A DNA stretch of 64,000 nt from the NCBI GenBank assembly GCA_024277915.1, contig JAJRUG010000112.1:31006-95005 (forward strand). Direction: 5' to 3'. The number at the start of each line of letters is the position of its first letter. Positions within the stretch are counted from its first letter, which is position 1. The DNA is from Gammaproteobacteria bacterium. GTDB taxonomy: Bacteria > Pseudomonadota > Gammaproteobacteria > Steroidobacterales > GCA-2729495. Shown piece by piece: positions 8,358 to 17,086 of this stretch. The position numbers were made by a program, and so were the translations under genes. The notes beneath the pieces are model-generated. The model ran no database searches. It was not told where the DNA came from and saw nothing but the letters and a program-made list of their open reading frames with translations.

Positions 8358-9429
8358 CGAGCATAGGCTCGCCCCATTCAGGATCATAGGGTACGGCGTT
8401 TTCCGGGCCAAGGTTCAGTGAAGATACATCCATGATATGAGTACGTATCCCGCCAAACCCCTCGCCAGTGGCGCGACCCCAATTCATCTTCTTGCCGTCA
8501 GGAGAAACTGTGGCAAGAATATTCAGCTTATCGCTGAATGTCAGGCGCGTATGTTCGTCTGTCGCGAGATTGCCCAGAAAAATTTCCCAGTTGTGGTCCA
8601 TGGCTTTTACGTACACGTAGTGCTGCCCGTCCGGTGTTGGATGCGGATGCCAGTTCATCGCACGATCATAGGTATGGCGCCGCCAGTTCGTGCCATCTTT
8701 TTTAATCGTAAAAATGGTCATCGGGGTCGGCTTCACATCGCCAAAGTCTTCATCGCGCCAGGCCCGGAAAATAATATGCTCGTTATCCTGCATAAAAAAT
8801 GGCGCGCCTTCATGCCAGTCGGTTGTGTTGGTAACCCTTTGTTCATCCGTGCCATCAGATCGCATCACCCAGATATCCATATTGCCGTCAATCTGGCGGC
8901 CAAAGGTAATCCACTCTCCGTCCGGTGATACCGAGACCTCGGCCTCGTAGTACTTGTTATTGGTCAATCGCTGGATATTCTTGCCATCCAGATCAGAGGT
9001 GTACAACTCGCCGCCCTGTGGATAGTTCGCCGGGTCAGTCCAGTCCCCCGGTGGCATATCCATGTTGTCCCGTGTCGATGTCCAGACCACGCGTTTTTGA
9101 TCAGGGAAAAAATAGGAACAGCCATCCTGACCACGATCGTTGACCCGCCAGACTTCTTCACCATCGTCAGTGAAAATATAGGTCAGGTTTCCGTCTCCAC
9201 CCCGAGCCGAGGGTACCGCATCCGGATCCTTGGTCTGGGCAATCAGGTATCTTGAATCCGGCGCCCAATAGGCCTCGGCAGCAACAGGGATATTGGGCAC
9301 CATGTAGGACGGCAGTTCCCGGCTGTCCGCTCTTTTGAACTCGGGTTTCCCCGATTGGTCGGGAGCACAGGCAACCAATGCCAGAGTGGCAATTGCTATC
9401 GCCAATGCCGGTCGGATTGAGAAAGCCAT
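8350..9429 (-). CDS. PD40/TolB-like beta-propeller lipoprotein (copy 2)
   Basis: The 359-residue protein has a lipoprotein signal (LVAC, Cys21) and repeated PD40/WD40-like blades: SPDGEWITFGRQIDGNMDIW, YTSDLDGKNIQRL, TPDGQHYVYV and SPDGKKMNWG. The blades resemble the C-terminal propeller of TolB. The start at 9429 has a strong CAGGAGGGG nine bases upstream. It is a close paralogue of the next gene upstream, sharing the NDRGQD and WTSTRDNMDMP blocks. Downstream it overlaps the peptide-binding protein. A role in binding peptides, glycans or partner proteins at the membrane is plausible, but no enzymatic motif is visible. Confidence 0.85.
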   Translation of the reverse strand: MAFSIRPALAIAIATLALVACAPDQSGKPEFKRADSRELPSYMVPNIPVAAEAYWAPDSRYLIAQTKDPDAVPSARGGDGNLTYIFTDDGEEVWRVNDRGQDGCSYFFPDQKRVVWTSTRDNMDMPPGDWTDPANYPQGGELYTSDLDGKNIQRLTNNKYYEAEVSVSPDGEWITFGRQIDGNMDIWVMRSDGTDEQRVTNTTDWHEGAPFFMQDNEHIIFRAWRDEDFGDVKPTPMTIFTIKKDGTNWRRHTYDRAMNWHPHPTPDGQHYVYVKAMDHNWEIFLGNLATDEHTRLTFSDKLNILATVSPDGKKMNWGRATGEGFGGIRTHIMDVSSLNLGPENAVPYDPEWGEPMLGE

Positions 9430-9460
9430 GGATATCCCCTCCTGCTCGGGACTGGACAAG

Positions 9461-10612
9461 TTATGGTTTGGTGATACCTGGCACACCCTGATAATTTTCC
9501 GGTCCGAGGTTGAACGATGTCATGTCCATCACATAGGTTAACAAGCCATTGTCACTTTCACCTTCCCGTGCACTGGCAAACAACATTTTTGTGCCATCCG
9601 GCGACAGGGAGGGCAGACCATCAAACCCATCGTTGAAAGTAAGTCGAACCGGATCGCCACCTTTCAGATCGCCAAGATAGACTTCCCAGTTCCGTGGCGG
9701 GACGATTCGAACAAACACGTAATGCTGCCCGTCGGGAGCAGGATACGGCGCCCAGTTCATATCTTCATCAAAGGTTCTCTGGGTTCGCTCCGTACCGTCA
9801 TGCTTGACGGTAAACACCGTCATCGGTGTTGGAAAGATCGTGCCATAGGTGCTGCGTTTCCAGGCCCGGGTCAGAATGGTTTCATTATCCGGCAGGTAGA
9901 AAGGCGCACCTTCCTGCCATTCATCAGTGAAGGTGATCTGCTGCTCATCTGATCCATCCGGGCGCATCCGCCATAAATCCATCTTGCCATCGATCTGACG
10001 GCCAAAAACCACCCACTCGCCATTGGGCGAAACAGAGACTTCTGCTTCGTAGTATTCGTTATCCGTGAGCCGAACGATGTTCTTGCCTTCCAGATCAGAA
10101 GTATAAAGCTCGGCTCCCTGCGGATATTCCTTCTCGTTGGACCAGTCGCCAAGCGGCATGTCCATGTTGTCCCGGGTGGAAGTCCAGATGATACGTTTCA
10201 TATCCGGAAAGTAGTATGAACAAGCGTCCTGGCCGCGATCATTGATCCGGACGATATCTTCACCCGTATCCGTAAATATGTAGGTCAACGCGCCGCCGAC
10301 TCTTGCGCCTTCCGGCTTCTGTGCAGCATCGTCCTGGGTCTGCGCAATCACATGGTAGCTGTCAGATGCATAGTAAGCCTCAGCAGCGGGCGGAATATTG
10401 GGAATTTTACGGATTGGCAGCTCTGTCCCTGACATTTCAGGCATCGCGGCGCCCTCAGCCGGACTGGCCTCTGTCATCGCATCCTGCTCCGCGGCCATCG
10501 GGGCCTCATCACTACTATCTTGTTCTGAACAAGCAGCGAGAACGCCGAGTGAAATAATGAGCAAACCCATAACCAATGTACGGATCACTGACTGAATAGG
10601 AAAAGTACTCAT
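9461..10612 (-). CDS. PD40/TolB-like beta-propeller lipoprotein (copy 1)
   Basis: The 383-residue lipoprotein (LAAC, Cys28) has an acidic Met/Ala/Glu-rich linker (about 29-65) followed by a TolB-like propeller. Blade signatures include SPNGEWVVFGRQIDGKMDLW, APDGQHYVFV and SPDGTKMLFASAR. GAAGGAGAC precedes the ATG by about seven bases. It is the first gene of a leftward group (propeller, propeller, solute-binding protein, possibly HAD). It is clearly duplicated with the following gene; the two differ mainly in the linker. TolB itself is a Tol-Pal periplasmic protein, but no tolQRA or pal genes are adjacent, so it is not TolB proper. Confidence 0.85.
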   Translation of the reverse strand: MSTFPIQSVIRTLVMGLLIISLGVLAACSEQDSSDEAPMAAEQDAMTEASPAEGAAMPEMSGTELPIRKIPNIPPAAEAYYASDSYHVIAQTQDDAAQKPEGARVGGALTYIFTDTGEDIVRINDRGQDACSYYFPDMKRIIWTSTRDNMDMPLGDWSNEKEYPQGAELYTSDLEGKNIVRLTDNEYYEAEVSVSPNGEWVVFGRQIDGKMDLWRMRPDGSDEQQITFTDEWQEGAPFYLPDNETILTRAWKRSTYGTIFPTPMTVFTVKHDGTERTQRTFDEDMNWAPYPAPDGQHYVFVRIVPPRNWEVYLGDLKGGDPVRLTFNDGFDGLPSLSPDGTKMLFASAREGESDNGLLTYVMDMTSFNLGPENYQGVPGITKP

Positions 10613-10856
10613 GACTTTGTCTCCTTCGCCGTGTTATTTACGGGCTGCTCTGCAACCCTTTGTGTGCGGGAACGGTCGATCATAGCAAGGGATCAAATCC
10701 CCGGCCACAACCGCTCCCGGCCAATACCTGCTGCATATATCGACCCGAAACAGAGCACCTGATCGCCGTAAGCGATACAGTGCACAAAGCAGTTGCGAAT
10801 TGATTCAGCTCTGCCGTAAAGTGTCGCCCCCCCAACTCGCTTGAGACCATGTCACA

Positions 10857-12098
10857 ATGACCACGCTGATCAAACCTTTCCGGGCACTTCGGCCGGCTGC
10901 CGGCCAGGCTGAAGCTGTCGCAGCGCCTCCTTATGATGTATTGAATACAGAAGAAGCACGATTGCGGGCCCAGGATCGGCCCAATAGCTTCCTGCATATC
11001 TCAAAGCCGGAGATTGACCTGCCACCGGAAACGGATCCCTATGCGCCAGAGGTCTATGAAAAGGGTCGGGAAAACCTGCAGCGAATGATCGAAGAACATA
11101 TCGTGGTCCGCGATGATCGCCCTCATTACTATGTGTATCGTCTGAAAATGGGGGAGCATGCCCAGACCGGGCTGGCAATGGTCGGGAATGTTGCGGATTA
11201 CGATACCAACAGAATACGCAAACACGAGTTCACCCGCCCGAAAAAGGAAAATGACCGGGTGCGCCAGATAACCGCATTAAATGCACAAACAGGCCCGGTG
11301 CTGCTCGCGTATCGGAGTCATGCTGCTGTCAAATCTATACTCGATGAGGTGACAAAATCCGACCCTGTATACGATCTGGTAGCAGACGACGTAGGACATA
11401 CTCTATGGCTCGTTTCCGATTCTGAACAGGTGACTGCACTGACCGATACCTTTGATGCAATGGATGCATTGTATATAGCTGACGGGCACCATCGATCGGC
11501 TTCCGCATCACGGGTTGCTGCCACTCGAAAAGCAAGTAATCCGGAGCATTCCGGCGAAGAGATGTACAACTACTTCCTCTGTGTTGCTTTTCCAGACAGT
11601 GAAATGCAAATTTTCGACTATAACCGGGTAATTCGCGATCTTGCCGGTATGAACCCGGAAGAACTTGTGAACCGCATTCGTGAGCAATTCACAGTAACTC
11701 CCTGCAAGGATGCGCACCGTCCGGAACACCCGGCGCAATTCGGAATGTACCTGGGAGGACAGTGGTATCAGCTGGATATCAATCATGACCTGATTCCCAC
11801 GGATGATCCCGTAGCACGTCTGGATGTCAGCCTGCTGCAGAATCACCTTGTTGCGCCTTTGCTGGGTATCAAAGATCAGCGGACCGACGACCGTATCGAT
11901 TTTGTCGGTGGCATCAGGGGGCTTGGCGAACTCAGCAAACGTGTGGACAGCGGCGAAATGGCCGTCGCATTTTCACTGTTCCCTACCAGCATGGAGGATC
12001 TGATGGCTGTCGCAGATGCCGATGAAGTGATGCCGCCGAAATCCACCTGGTTCGAACCAAAACTCGTTGACGGGCTGTTATCCCATGTGCTCGACTAG
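10857..12098 (+). CDS. DUF1015 family protein (ParB/Srx/SerK-like fold)
   Basis: The 413-residue cytoplasmic protein is recognisable from its start (LIKPFRALRPAAGQ, then AAPPYDVLNTEEAR) and the motif YIADGHHRSASA at about 205-216, which corresponds to the nucleotide-handling loop of the ParB/sulfiredoxin/SerK superfamily. Length and motif order match DUF1015. Family members have been linked to free-serine kinase activity. No serine-pathway gene is adjacent here, so I do not assign that function. No good ribosome site precedes the ATG. The next gene starts 10 bases after its end, probably one transcript. Confidence 0.85.
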   Translation: MTTLIKPFRALRPAAGQAEAVAAPPYDVLNTEEARLRAQDRPNSFLHISKPEIDLPPETDPYAPEVYEKGRENLQRMIEEHIVVRDDRPHYYVYRLKMGEHAQTGLAMVGNVADYDTNRIRKHEFTRPKKENDRVRQITALNAQTGPVLLAYRSHAAVKSILDEVTKSDPVYDLVADDVGHTLWLVSDSEQVTALTDTFDAMDALYIADGHHRSASASRVAATRKASNPEHSGEEMYNYFLCVAFPDSEMQIFDYNRVIRDLAGMNPEELVNRIREQFTVTPCKDAHRPEHPAQFGMYLGGQWYQLDINHDLIPTDDPVARLDVSLLQNHLVAPLLGIKDQRTDDRIDFVGGIRGLGELSKRVDSGEMAVAFSLFPTSMEDLMAVADADEVMPPKSTWFEPKLVDGLLSHVLD

Positions 12099-12108
12099 CA
12101 AGCAGAAT

Positions 12109-12975
12109 ATGAAACAACCGGAGATCAAAGCCTTTTTCGATCCTGCCACGTACACAATTTCCTACGTGGTCTGGGATCCTGATACTAGCGAAGCAGCAAT
12201 CATCGACCCGGTGCTTGATTTTGATTCCAGATCAGGTCGAACCCAAACCCACTCGGCCGACAAAATCATTGCCAGTGTCAAAGAGCACGGCCTGACAGTC
12301 GCCTGGATTCTTGAAACACATGCTCATGCTGATCACATCACCGCTTCTCGTTATCTGAAAAATGAACTGGGTGGACAAACCGGGATTGGCGCGGGGATTA
12401 CTGATGTACAGGCAACCTTTGCAGATATTTTCAACCTGGAACCGGATTTCCCCACAGACGGCACACAGTTCGATCAACTGTTTGGCGACAATCACTGCCT
12501 TGAACTTGGAGCACTTTCAATAGAGGTTCTGCATACGCCCGGCCACACACCAGCCTGTGTCAGCTATAGCATCGGTAACTGCTGTTTCGTCGGCGACACG
12601 CTGTTTATGCCGGATTTTGGTACTGCAAGAACCGACTTTCCGCAAGGCTGTGCCGCTACATTGTATCGATCAATTCAACGACTACTGGCATTGCCATCAC
12701 CGACACGCATATTCGTTGGCCATGACTACAAAGCACCTGACCGTGATGAGTATGCATGGGAAACCACTGTTGCGGATGAGCTATTAAAAAATATTCATAT
12801 CGGTAACGGAGCTTCTGAGGAAGAATTCGTCAAACTACGAACCGAGCGAGATGCAACTCTTTCAATGCCCGCCCTGCTACTGCCGGCTATTCAGATCAAC
12901 ATTCGCGCTGGAGATTTCCCTCCTGCTGAAAACAACAGCATCAGTTACCTGAAACTGCCTCTGAATGCCTTGTAG
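12109..12975 (+). CDS. MBL-fold metallohydrolase, ETHE1/Blh-like (persulfide dioxygenase-type)
   Basis: The 288-residue protein opens with FFDPATYTISYVVWDPDT, the standard start of ETHE1/BlhA-like proteins. It carries THAHADH (His71, His73, Asp75, His76), HTPGHTPACVSY, VGDTLFMPDFGTAR and the late GHDY, which give the metal site. Proteins of this branch oxidise glutathione persulfide to sulfite or act as sulfide-responsive hydrolases. The start at 12109 avoids a 32-base overlap with the DUF1015 gene. Given the rhodanese fusion elsewhere in the window, a role in sulfide or persulfide removal is reasonable, but the substrate is inferred from family. Confidence 0.85.
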   Translation: MKQPEIKAFFDPATYTISYVVWDPDTSEAAIIDPVLDFDSRSGRTQTHSADKIIASVKEHGLTVAWILETHAHADHITASRYLKNELGGQTGIGAGITDVQATFADIFNLEPDFPTDGTQFDQLFGDNHCLELGALSIEVLHTPGHTPACVSYSIGNCCFVGDTLFMPDFGTARTDFPQGCAATLYRSIQRLLALPSPTRIFVGHDYKAPDRDEYAWETTVADELLKNIHIGNGASEEEFVKLRTERDATLSMPALLLPAIQINIRAGDFPPAENNSISYLKLPLNAL

Positions 12976-12979
12976 ATAC

Positions 12980-13264
12980 CATGACAGGGGTCGGTAGCAT
13001 GACAGGGGTCGGACCTCGATAACCACATGTTTATATTGAGCTATCTGCCATATTAACCAGCTATACCAACCTTAGAGCCAGCTTTTTTGCTGCAAAATTG
13101 AGCCCCTAAGACGTCCGTACAATAACCTTCACCACACAGATGCTTAAAGTAGTGTTTTTTCCCCGAAAACATGCCTATAAGCAGGAAATAAGTGATGAAC
13201 ACCTCCATTTTTTTTTGCTTTTCAGCAGGTTATTGAGGTCCGACCCCTTAATCGACCCCTTAAT
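12980..13264. repeat. Palindrome-bounded non-coding element (MITE/REP-like)
   Basis: A 19-bp sequence at 13005-13023 returns in inverted orientation at 13229-13247 with one mismatch. Each end also has a tandem copy: CATGACAGGGGTCGG at 12980-12994 and 12998-13012 on the left, CGACCCCTTAAT at 13241-13252 and 13253-13264 on the right. The 205-bp interior has no open frame, is AT-richer and has a 10-T run. The GGGGTCGGACC/GGTCCGACCCC ends resemble palindromes moved by Y1 (IS200/RAYT-like) transposases. No transposase is in the window. It sits exactly between two convergent operons. Confidence 0.6.
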
Positions 13265-13275
13265 CCTTCCGACGA

Positions 13276-14274
13276 TCACGCTTGGTTCTGGACAATCTTT
13301 ACATCGGGAATGTTAAACAAGGACTTCCACTCTTTGGCGATCAGTAGATCCATTAATTCAGATGCCTTGCCTTCTTTTCTCCGCTCCATTTCCTCATGCA
13401 GCGTAATCAATGCAGCATCGACCTCCGGGCCGAACAAAGTGCGCAGGTACTCGATCGGAACGCGGGGATCTTCAGCAAACCTGCCCTGCTCATCAAATGT
13501 CGGCGGCAGGATCGGCGGTACGTAGAATACATTCGGCTCGGTGCCATATTCAGGATGCAGAGGCAAAGCCACTTTCCACTGGTATACAAGCTTGTGTATC
13601 GGGCCATCTTCATCTTCAAGCATGCCGACGAATCGCAGCCGGCCAGGGCATTGCCGTGCACAGGCGGGCGCTACGCCCTGCTCTATCCGCGGGAAACAAA
13701 AAATGCACTTCTGCGATTTTTTCGTAACGTAGTTGAAATACACCTTGTCGTAGGGACAGGCCCGGTTACACATCCGGATACCCTGACACTTGTCCTGATC
13801 AACCAGCACAATGCCGTCTTCCTCACGTTTGTAGATGGCGCGTACCGGGCAGGCTTCCAGGCATGCTGGTTTGGTGCAGTGATTGCATAACCGGGGCAGG
13901 TAAAAATGATAGTTGTTCGGGTAGGTGCCTGAACTGGTGTCTTCGTCCTGGTTAGCACCGTAAGCCATGGGCTCATTCTGCTGCAGCCGCGCTTCGATAC
14001 CGCTGGAAAAAACCTGCTCGTGGTTCAGCGAACTTTCACCGCCATGATCCGCTCTCTCGGGAAGCTTGCCGTACTGCAATGTTCCATTGTCGAATCCGCC
14101 ACCGTCCTGCTCCCAGTCCTTGGGATAACCCGGGCCTGGTTTGGTTTCGACATTGTTCCACAGCATGTACTCCTGACCTTCCTCGTCAGTCCACAGTGAC
14201 TTGCACGCGGCGGTACAGGCCTGACAACCGATACACTTGTTAAGGTCCATGACCATTGCAATCTGTCTGCTCAT
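13276..14274 (-). CDS. Type II DMSO-reductase-family iron-sulfur (beta) subunit, NarH/DdhB/EbdB-like
   Basis: The 332-residue electron-transfer subunit carries four cysteine groups for Fe-S clusters: Cys14/17/20/24, Cys130/133/138/142, Cys163/169/173 and Cys190/193/205/209. The third group reads CQGIRMCNRACPY, with Ile166 where NarH has Trp, so it should hold a three-ligand [3Fe-4S] cluster. Length is that of DdhB, EbdB, SerB and ClrB (about 325-350), far shorter than NarH (about 510). It has no signal of its own, as expected for co-export with the Tat-bearing catalytic subunit. It starts two bases after that gene. Confidence 0.9.
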   Translation of the reverse strand: MSRQIAMVMDLNKCIGCQACTAACKSLWTDEEGQEYMLWNNVETKPGPGYPKDWEQDGGGFDNGTLQYGKLPERADHGGESSLNHEQVFSSGIEARLQQNEPMAYGANQDEDTSSGTYPNNYHFYLPRLCNHCTKPACLEACPVRAIYKREEDGIVLVDQDKCQGIRMCNRACPYDKVYFNYVTKKSQKCIFCFPRIEQGVAPACARQCPGRLRFVGMLEDEDGPIHKLVYQWKVALPLHPEYGTEPNVFYVPPILPPTFDEQGRFAEDPRVPIEYLRTLFGPEVDAALITLHEEMERRKEGKASELMDLLIAKEWKSLFNIPDVKIVQNQA

Positions 14275-14276
14275 GG

Positions 14277-17069
14277 TCAGCTACCTCTTCCAACGGATTG
14301 CTGACCGGAAACAACAGCTGCTTCCTGAGCGGGTTCGATGTAGCGCTCGAAGTCACAGGTGAAATCACTGTAGGTCTGGTTGGGCACGTTATCCGGCGTT
14401 TTGAAATTCAGATGCCCATAGTCCCCCACCAGCGAAGTTGGCTTGATCAGGCCGCCCGTTGGGATCACTGCACTGAAGTTCTGTCGATCCCTGAACATCA
14501 TCGGATCCCAGCCGTGATACATGAATAAAGTCCCTGGCTGCATTCCCGACGTCAAGTGAGCGTTGGCAACAAATGATCCATAGGAGTTGAATATGCGGAT
14601 CAGCTCCCCGTCAACAATGCCGCGCTGCCCGGCATCATCGCGATTCACATAGATGTCCGGTTCGCCGCGCTGCAGACTGAGCAGTAACGTATCGTCGCGG
14701 TACAAGCTGTGCACTCCGTGTCGAGCATGTCCCATCAGCATGCGCAATGGATACCCTTTGATGCTCAGAGGTTCTCTGTGTACCGGTAGCTGCTCCCCTT
14801 CCTTCAGAAACCAGTCATGATCAATGTAAAACTGCTGGCGAGAAGTTAATGTCTTGTAAGGTTTTTTATCAATCACACTTGCATAGATCTGGTAGTTATA
14901 GGGGGACTGCTTGCCAAACTGGGTACCTTCGGCATCATCAACCCTGATGATTCCCTTTTCAGACAGCTCGTCGAAAGACACTTTCGGCAGTCCGAAGGAA
15001 TTGTCGATAATGAACTGCACCAGGTCCCTGGTATCGTTAATCTGACCATCAAGCGTGAATTGCTGATCCAGTTTTGAATAATCACGTTTGATCGGCTGAC
15101 CATAAATATGATCATCGATAGGTGCGATCCCGCGTTCGATGACCACTTCCTGGATCGCACGCGCGAGCCGCGCCATGATTTCCCGATCATCAACGGATTC
15201 GCCCAGCGGTGCGACAGCCCGGTCGAGCACCTGCATATACGGCGTCCTGCCTTCCAGCGCGATGTCCTGGCGCTCGTAGTGATGGGCGACCGGCAGCACA
15301 TAGTCGGCGTACATGGCCGTCGTACTCCAGTCCGGTGTGGTTGCAACGATCGTCTCAAGATCTTCCATGACTGTTTCACGCCAGGATTTTCCGGATGCCC
15401 TCCAGTTAGCCGGATTAAGGCCGGCAAAAATTGCCATCTTCCAGGGGGTTTTTGCGTAATCCGGAATCCAGTCATTAGCAACCGACTCACGATGGTGTTT
15501 GTCCAGGTACTCGGCGTATTCTTCGCCATACACCTGGGCTGTGACTTCTTTATGATTCGCGTGTGCATAGTCCCAGAGCGAAAGCGCGGCGACCCTTAAC
15601 CGGGGCCCAGTTCCGGCGAATGCATATTTCATGACACCGTCTGCCTTGGGTAGCTGCGTCGTCTGCATACCGCCCCCTTCACGGCCCGTATTGCCGGTTA
15701 ACGCGCACATCAGCAGCCAGGCACGCTGGATCTTGTCCCCGTGCAGATATTTTGCCGACCGGTAACCTGCATAGATCATCGCCGGCCGGGCATCGGCAAA
15801 AATCCGAGCCACTTCACGAATCACATCGGGGTGCAGACCAGTCGTTTCGGTGATTTTTTCCGGAGCGTAGTCCTCTGCCATCTCCTTGACCAGCTCGAAT
15901 ACAGTAGTAACCTCGACCGAGCCTTCCTGTGTCTCCACAGTCCATCGACCTTCCAGAGCCGGAGCAATCTTGCCGAGGGTCAGAGTCTCACTTGCATCTG
16001 CATTGCCGCCGGTCGCCGGCGCACGAACTGCTGCGCCCGAGGATTCATCCCACAGATAAAATGTATTTTCATCTGCACGATCACTACCGGCAGGATACAA
16101 GTCCGTTGCACGAAGAAATTTCTGGTTGTCGGTGCGCACCAGAAAAGGCAGATCCGTCTGTTCACGAACATAGTCCCATTCAACGCTGCGATCCGCCAAT
16201 ATGGTATGCACCATCGCCATTGCGACAGCTGCATCGGTACCCGGCTTTGGGTTCAGCCATTTTGAAGAACGCATTGCAGTGGGAGAAAAATCAGGAGAAA
16301 TTGTAATGATCTCGGCACCGTTATAACGAGCCTCCCAGAAAAAATGTGCGTCCGGAATCCGGGTCACGGCCGGGTTGCACATCCAGATCAGGCAACAGCG
16401 AGATTTATACACTGCCGCCATGGTGTCGCAGGGCAGTGCCATGCCCAGGGTCATGTGCGCACCGATGGGCAAATCACCCACACCGGCAAAGGTCTCCGGC
16501 ACAACCACCCCGGTCAGATTGGCAAACCGGAACAACGATGCCAATGCGGCACGTTTCAGAATCATGGCCGTGCCCATCGCAAAGCTGACCGACTGCGGGC
16601 CATGCTCGACGACGTTATCGACAAATTTCTCAGCGATTTCCCGGGTAGCCTGATCCCAGCTGATTCTCTCCCACTGGCCACCACCCCTGGCACCGGCCCG
16701 TTTCAGCGGATACAAAATCCGCTGTGAGCCATACATATACTTGGCCTGCCGCAAACCCTTCTGGCATCCTCTGGGGCCGTAGTCCGGCGCATCGCCTGAT
16801 GAACCATACTCACCCTGCTGCTCTTCGCGCCAGACAATGCCGTTTTTGACATAGATGTTGAATGCGCAGTGGCCGGTGCAATTCACACCACGACTCCCGT
16901 GAACCACCCGGTCCCAGGTCCACTTCTCGCGCATGATGTCTTCCCACTGCCCGTACACCTGCTGTGCGGCACCGGCTTCGGAAATCGCACCGTATTTCAG
17001 AGATAGCGCGATGGCAACCGCGCCACTACCCTGCAGAAACTCTCGTCTACCGACTTGCACCTGGCTCAT
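14277..17069 (-). CDS. Type II DMSO-reductase-family molybdopterin catalytic subunit, Tat-exported
   Basis: The 930-residue periplasmic Mo-bis-MGD oxidoreductase starts with a twin-arginine signal (GRREFLQGSGA, Arg8/Arg9). Cysteines 64, 68 and 102 form the N-terminal cluster motif C-x3-C-x33-C. The residue four before Cys64, histidine in NarG, is Arg60 here. Asp199 in AGVGDLP fits the type II Mo-ligand aspartate. The blocks TRIPDAHFFWEARYNG, ISPDFSPTA and NPKPGTDAAVAMAM follow as in NarG, EbdA and DdhA. Relatives reduce nitrate, chlorate or selenate, or oxidise dimethyl sulfide, ethylbenzene or sterol side chains. The substrate cannot be told. No haem-b subunit or chaperone gene is present nearby. 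Confidence 0.9.
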   Translation of the reverse strand: MSQVQVGRREFLQGSGAVAIALSLKYGAISEAGAAQQVYGQWEDIMREKWTWDRVVHGSRGVNCTGHCAFNIYVKNGIVWREEQQGEYGSSGDAPDYGPRGCQKGLRQAKYMYGSQRILYPLKRAGARGGGQWERISWDQATREIAEKFVDNVVEHGPQSVSFAMGTAMILKRAALASLFRFANLTGVVVPETFAGVGDLPIGAHMTLGMALPCDTMAAVYKSRCCLIWMCNPAVTRIPDAHFFWEARYNGAEIITISPDFSPTAMRSSKWLNPKPGTDAAVAMAMVHTILADRSVEWDYVREQTDLPFLVRTDNQKFLRATDLYPAGSDRADENTFYLWDESSGAAVRAPATGGNADASETLTLGKIAPALEGRWTVETQEGSVEVTTVFELVKEMAEDYAPEKITETTGLHPDVIREVARIFADARPAMIYAGYRSAKYLHGDKIQRAWLLMCALTGNTGREGGGMQTTQLPKADGVMKYAFAGTGPRLRVAALSLWDYAHANHKEVTAQVYGEEYAEYLDKHHRESVANDWIPDYAKTPWKMAIFAGLNPANWRASGKSWRETVMEDLETIVATTPDWSTTAMYADYVLPVAHHYERQDIALEGRTPYMQVLDRAVAPLGESVDDREIMARLARAIQEVVIERGIAPIDDHIYGQPIKRDYSKLDQQFTLDGQINDTRDLVQFIIDNSFGLPKVSFDELSEKGIIRVDDAEGTQFGKQSPYNYQIYASVIDKKPYKTLTSRQQFYIDHDWFLKEGEQLPVHREPLSIKGYPLRMLMGHARHGVHSLYRDDTLLLSLQRGEPDIYVNRDDAGQRGIVDGELIRIFNSYGSFVANAHLTSGMQPGTLFMYHGWDPMMFRDRQNFSAVIPTGGLIKPTSLVGDYGHLNFKTPDNVPNQTYSDFTCDFERYIEPAQEAAVVSGQQSVGRGS

Positions 17070-17086
17070 TCAACACCCCCGTAAAA

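Noticed and set aside
8350..10612. The propellers as TolB of the Tol-Pal system
   Set aside because: Both are lipoproteins, duplicated, and no tolQRA or pal gene is adjacent; the blades are generic PD40.
12980..13264. CRISPR array
   Set aside because: The repeats are inverted or two-copy tandem with no regular spacers.
14873..15599. Long frames (up to 231 residues) inside the molybdoenzyme gene
   Set aside because: They overlap the well-supported catalytic subunit; composition is Arg/Ser-rich as expected of a shadow frame.
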